Positions 59,713-64,000 of a stretch of DNA of 64,000 nt are shown piece after piece; position 1 is the first letter of the stretch, and each line of letters opens with the position of its first letter. A program made the position numbers and the translations under genes. The notes below the pieces were generated by a model that worked only from the letters and a program-made list of their open reading frames with translations, did not search any database and was not told where the DNA came from. This stretch comes from Laguncularia racemosa (Eukaryota; Streptophyta; Magnoliopsida; Myrtales; Combretaceae), in NCBI GenBank assembly GCA_037954665.1, contig JBBMOL010000281.1, positions 1 through 64,000 on the forward strand, written 5' to 3'.

Positions 59713-60175
59713 TGTTGTTAGGCCATTTCAGTTATGGGGCTAGGTTTAGTTTAAGCTCATATTCTATTTCACACAAGAAGCTTGATCATGAGCCTAAGTG
59801 AGATCTTAGCCTTTTCATCCATAGCCCCTTGACCCAATTAATTGTAGATAGAATTTGTTGCAAATCGTTAGCTTCTGGAGTTACCTACTTTTCCACTACT
59901 TGAATTACTCAAATGTGTAGCCATAGACATGCCCCACATTCTCTAAAGATAATCGCACCTTAATGCTACCTATAAATACCCAAAGCCATCTCCTAGTAAG
60001 TGAATTGAAACCTTTAAGTCTCCTTGCTGTTTTCTAATAATCTCCCAACTCTCATTAATTTTTTTAACTTAAGCATTGAAGTGGCAACGACGAATAACCT
60101 CGGCACCTCCCATAGCTCATGATTTCCTCATGCTTTGCCAATTTACTTACTTCTCTGTCGAATCCACAAACCAAA
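59713..60175 (+). repeat. Tat element 3' LTR
   Basis: 463 bp, the same length as the 5' LTR, starting TGTTGTTAGGCCATTTC. The final CA has become AA; the end is fixed by the AGATG duplication that follows. Confidence 0.85.
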
Positions 60176-60800
60176 AGATGGATGTTCAATTAAATGCTTA
60201 ACTATTTGTTTTATAAAGGACATCTTAAAATCTAGAGACTTGAGACCATTGTTAACATAAAGATTTAAAATATGGCATGCACATCATATGTGAAAAAATA
60301 TTCCACCAGACGTTGATTGGTATGGTAATTGAATTTCATCAACCAATGTGGTGTTTGTAACCATATTGTCAAAACTAATTGAAAAAACCTTCTTTTTTTT
60401 TTTTTTGTCAATGAGTATTCACTTCAAATGATACTAATTATCCAAAAATATTTTGTTCCATATAACATTCATTAAATATCTTAAGTGCTATTAATCTTTT
60501 ATGTAATTACCATCTATCATCTATCCAATGACATGCTATTCTCATATACGAATCATCTTACTAGGGGCCAATCCATATCTTCACAAATATGGAAACTTAT
60601 GTATCGAGAGAACTAAATTTAGTAGCTAGTTTTCTCTTACTAATGTGACAAAGTTTTTAATTGGATTGTTGTAAGGTTTGGGACTCAAACTTTTCTAAGT
60701 TAGGATTAAGACTTTTCTGTTCGTATTCTAAGTGATGCACAAACATACCTTAGCTCCATGAAATGTGACATTTTGCTAAATATTCTATAAGGGCAAATTT
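60176..60800 (-). pseudogene. hAT transposase remnant, central part
   Basis: Minus-strand translation: RIACHWIDDRW-stop-LHKRLIAL, then FSISFDNMVTNTTLVDEIQL and HICCACHILNLYVNNGLKSL, the hAT catalytic-domain order (S-F-D-N and H-x-R-C-x-C-H-I-x-N-L). It reads through the AGATG target site (FIKQIVKHLIEHPSVNKIEK) into 44756 when the Tat element is excised. This is the original host of the nest. Confidence 0.7.
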
Positions 60801-61576
60801 TTATCTCATAGCGGAATACAGAAATAGGGATGATGACTATGAACTAGTGGACTTTGATATTTGTTGCTATGCCTTGTATATACTAAACTTTGTTTGGTAC
60901 TTTGAGCACATATGCCTATTCAACGTCTAGTAACCATCACCCTTTTTCTATGCATAACTTGATTGATAATGGTTGCATTACACACAAGTATTCCATTTGT
61001 ACATATAATTTTACAAAAATGTTTAATAAAAATATCATATTTAAGTAGTATAGGTGACTTATCACTCAAACTAGCTTTGTCACATTGGTGACTTAGCACT
61101 TCTTCCTATAGCACTTCCTCATCCTCCTTGTAGCCCTCTTACGACTTCTCTTTACTTTAACTACCTAAGGTCATGTACTCAAACCCAAGGGAAGGCATCA
61201 TTAATTCCTCCAATTGCTTGTGGGTGAATTCCTAGAAGTCATAATCTCTCATGTCATAAAATTTCTCCTACTCATGTTGTATAAATTTTCCTTTGTCACC
61301 TTTTCTAGAACCATCCTTTTTACCATAAGATAAACCGTAGAAAAAACTTGCCATTTTTTCGTATAAGAAAAAAAAATAGTGATACAAGAAAAATATAAGT
61401 TGAATATGTGGTTAAAGAAAACAAAATGCACTTGACGGAAGACAATATAATGTATGCAACATATAAAAGCAGATAACAGAACCAAAGGTAAGCTAAATAA
61501 AATGAAGATGTGAAACACAAATATTGTATGCATGTTGCGAAATGAAATCTTAGAGAGTTCAGTAAATGAGAGTATA
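60801..61576. other. AT-rich non-coding DNA
   Basis: May include the decayed 5' part of the hAT remnant; I see no firm domain and no intact gene. Confidence 0.4.
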
Positions 61577-63744
61577 TGTAGACACCCCATTTTTGCTCCC
61601 TATCTAGATTTATTTAAAAAATATATATAAATAAATAAATAATAAAGTAACAAAAAATAATAGTAATAATAAAAGCCTAGTTTATAGAAAAAATATATAC
61701 AAACAATAACAAAAGAGAAAAGAGAAAAGAAAAATTAAAAAAATAATAAAAATTGTGAACATTTTTAATAAAAATAAGGAAATATGAGACTTTAAATTAA
61801 GTTTGGGAACCTCAAAATCAATAAAAAATAACCAAGACCATTAGTTTATATATAATTTAAGTGCAATAATAAACTAAGAAATGGGCTAGCTCAGCTAGTT
61901 TGTGTGTTAGCTTGGTGTGCACGGAGAGGGGCTCAAGTCGCGAGTTCGAATCCTATCTGAGGCATTTTGTGCCATTTTCATTTTTTTCCCTCGAACCGCC
62001 ACGAGTCAGCCTCTGATTGGCTGGACTCGATCACATGCTCGGTACGTGATCGTCGTTAACCTTTAGCCGACGACTTCAGAGGAGACAAACAGCCGGATGA
62101 CGACGAATCTAACTTACCCAAACCAATTTTTCCATGCAAATCCACCAACATTCAACCAAAAAAATCAATAAACATCAATTTTAACAAGAAAAAAAAAAAC
62201 AAATTGAATAAAAATGAAGTTTATCCTCTACTTGGATTCGGCTCAATCCAAGCCATCCCAAGCTCACACATAGATACATATAAATAGATCAAGGTGCCAT
62301 AACTTCAAGAGGTTGGAAAAATCACACCCATATGCTACAGCTATGTGCTTTCTCTCTCTAGGAATACCCACTGTCGATCGCCACCTTCTCTCTAGGATTT
62401 CACCACTTACACTCAACCTCGAGCTTAGATTTGGGTGCCATTAGTTCCCTTAGGTTGTGAGGAGTAAGAAAAGGTTGATTTCGTGGATTGAGGAATTGCT
62501 AGAGGTTTAGATCGAAAAACCACCACAACCATCATTGCTGACCACCTTCAAAACACCACCCTAAGCTAGCTTTTAGGCCAAAACAACACCACCATCTGAT
62601 TCCTTACCCCCAAAAACCTAGAAAAGCACAAAAAAATCACCCCTAACGACTGTCAGATTGTCGTCAATGAGGAGCTCCGCAACTGCGACCTATGACCCGA
62701 CTCATGATCCGACCTGTGCCTATCTAGCAATTCGGTTGGTTTTTCTTTTTCTTTTATTGTATTTATTATTTTTATTTTTTTATTATGTTTAGACATTTTA
62801 CTTCATTTTTATAGCTTATCTTTAATTAAAAATATAAAATATATTAAAAATAATAATTAAAATAAATAATAATAATAAAGAAAATGAAAATCTTTAATAA
62901 AATAAAATAAAATAAAAATCTTTAGCATAAGAATAAAAATCTAAACATCTAAAAAGATATAAAAATAAAAATCTTTAGTATAAGTTAGGATCTTAGAAAT
63001 AAAAATATAAAATGTAAAAAATTAAATTAAATAATTAAAAATCTTAGTACAAATAAAATTTTAGGAGCAAGTGAAAATGATAAAAATATATAAGAATAAA
63101 GTTTTTTTTTAGTTTAAGGTTTTTAGTTTAAAGAATAGAATAATAATAAATAATAAAGTATAAAAATACATAATTTTTTTTATTAAAATCTAGTATTTTA
63201 AGATTTTATCACTTGGAATTTTAAAAGAAAAAATAAAAATTTAATATGAGGTTTTTCCCAAACTTAGGTTATTTTAAAATTTAATATGAGTATTTTAAGA
63301 TCATTTAATGATCTAGGTCATTTAGGTATTTTCTTAATAGAAATTAATATGATTAAATAACATAAACCCAATGCTTTTTATTAAATAAAATTAACCAACA
63401 AACTAAAAATTTTTATAAAAGAAAAAGCAAACTACAGACGGTTTGATCCTAACTAGCAAGTACATAGGCACATTCGGGGCAACCATAATAAAATAAAAAC
63501 TTTAGGTTAGGAAAAATAATCATAATAAACTAAAAACTTTAGGTTTAGAAAAATTAAATAAAAAATAAATAAATAAATAAAATGAAAACTTTAGAAAAAT
63601 CAAATGAATAAAAACTTTAGGTTATTAACAATAAAAGTCTTAGAAAAATTAGTATAATAAACTTTAGACTTTAAGTTTCCTTTTAACATAAATTGAAAAC
63701 CTTATAAAAATATGAAAACATAAAAAATAATAATAATAAATAGC
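61577..63744 (+). mobile_element. LTR-like element start (TGTAGACACCCC type)
   Basis: TGTAGACACCCCATTTTTGC at 61577 resembles a common start of plant gypsy LTRs. A second start, TGTAAACACCCCATTTTTAC, is at 63745, so two such elements or LTRs follow each other. The interval is AT-rich with a tRNA-like block at 61881-61960 and no ORF. The borders are not proven. Confidence 0.4.
61881..61960 (+). mobile_element. tRNA-related SINE head (A and B boxes)
   Basis: A box TAGCTCAGCTAGTT at 61887-61900 and B box AGTTCGAATCC at 61943-61953, 43 bp apart. The T-arm and acceptor stems do not pair, so it is not a working tRNA gene. It is either a SINE inserted in the LTR-like element or an internal pol III-like relic. 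Confidence 0.5.
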
Positions 63745-64000
63745 TGTAAACACCCCATTTTTACCCTCGGAATCAACAATTCTCAATAATAATCAATTTT
63801 TCAATTTTTCCTAATTTTTCCCAATTTTTCCTAATTTAGCATAAAATAATAAAAATGTTCAAAAAATAAAAATAAATAGGAAAATACTTCAATTTTGAAA
63901 AATGATTTCAGAAATGGCAATAATAAATAATATACAATTTTTAAAAAATTTTGGAATTTTCAAAAAATACAAAAAATAGAAAAATCGCATTGCATATATG
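61961..64000. other. AT-rich non-coding right end
   Basis: After the tRNA-like block comes a GC-richer 120-bp stretch (about 61990-62110), then AT-rich text with (AAT)n and AAAATAAAT runs, and the second LTR-start motif at 63745. No gene. Confidence 0.5.

Larger units (their letters stand above)
44762..60175 (+). mobile_element. Tat-like Ty3/gypsy retrotransposon (15.4 kb including nested element)
   Basis: Two 463-bp LTRs (44762-45224, 59713-60175), the target duplication AGATG at 44757-44761 and 60176-60180, a degenerate Tat-type PBS after the 5' LTR, and a purine tract (GAGAGTGGGGGGCAAA) before the 3' LTR. Plus-strand order: gag, protease, RT (split by a 5.7-kb insertion at 47527-53268), RNase H, integrase. 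An antisense ORF region then lies between pol and the 3' LTR, a hallmark of Tat-lineage elements. The LTRs are clearly diverged and every coding part is full of stops, so the insertion is old. Confidence 0.9.

Noticed and set aside
44762..60175. Active retrotransposon
   Set aside because: Diverged LTRs, dozens of stops and an RT interrupted by another element.
61249..61590. 113-codon minus-strand frame
   Set aside because: Hydrophobic AT-rich translation with no domain; overlaps the LTR-like start.
61881..61960. Functional tRNA gene
   Set aside because: A and B boxes exist, but the T and acceptor stems do not pair; better read as a SINE-like relic.
1..64000. CRISPR arrays, bacterial operons, plastid or mitochondrial insert
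   Set aside because: No spaced direct repeats of that type, no operon structure, and no organelle genes; all signals are those of plant nuclear DNA.

Overview
The window is nuclear DNA from a flowering plant, most likely a eudicot. It is AT-rich, its protein genes contain introns with GT-AG borders, and most of it consists of nested, decayed retroelements of plant-specific lineages (chromovirus/CRM-like and Tat-like Ty3/gypsy, L1-type LINE, hAT, tRNA-derived SINE-like pieces). I recognise only two host genes. Both look intact and they lie tail to tail in the middle of the window. The species cannot be read from the sequence.

Layout. 1-2040: the end of a decayed polyprotein, followed by a promoter-like TATA box and a tRNA-Met primer-binding site, which is the order expected in an endogenous pararetrovirus-like copy. 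2041-6232: non-coding DNA with a SINE-like piece and two AT microsatellites. 6233-19426: a 3.8-kb segment present as two tandem copies; the left copy was later split by a 5.6-kb Ty3/gypsy element (RT1, 8996-14562), and the right copy preserves the empty target site. 14568-21757: L1-type LINE sequence on the minus strand, part of it inside the tandem unit.

22463-24076 (+) encodes a plastid-type HpcH/HpaI aldolase-family protein (2 exons, 355 residues). 24802-34666 (-) encodes a MYG1-type exonuclease-family protein (7 exons, 356 residues) whose third intron has grown to 5.2 kb. The two genes share a 725-bp convergent intergenic region.

35976-42821 (-) is a second, much younger Ty3/gypsy element (RT2). 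Its LTRs differ by about 0.5% by my count, yet its ORFs carry two stops and about three frameshifts. RT1 and RT2 both have the DGGS protease, a tRNA-iMet-type PBS and an arginine-rich C-terminal integrase motif encoded inside the LTR; together these point to the CRM (centromeric) chromovirus clade.

44160-60800 is a three-level nest. A minus-strand hAT transposase remnant is split by a 15.4-kb Tat-like element (44762-60175, TSD AGATG). That element's reverse transcriptase is in turn split by a 5.7-kb element (47527-53268, TSD GATGC). The innermost element carries a broken fragment of a DRD1-like SNF2 remodeller gene, a component of the RNA-directed DNA methylation pathway. This is the most unusual find in the window. 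60800-64000 is AT-rich and holds two LTR-start-like motifs and a tRNA-like SINE head.

All alignments, divergences and translations were done by eye. Family assignments come from remembered motifs, not from a search.
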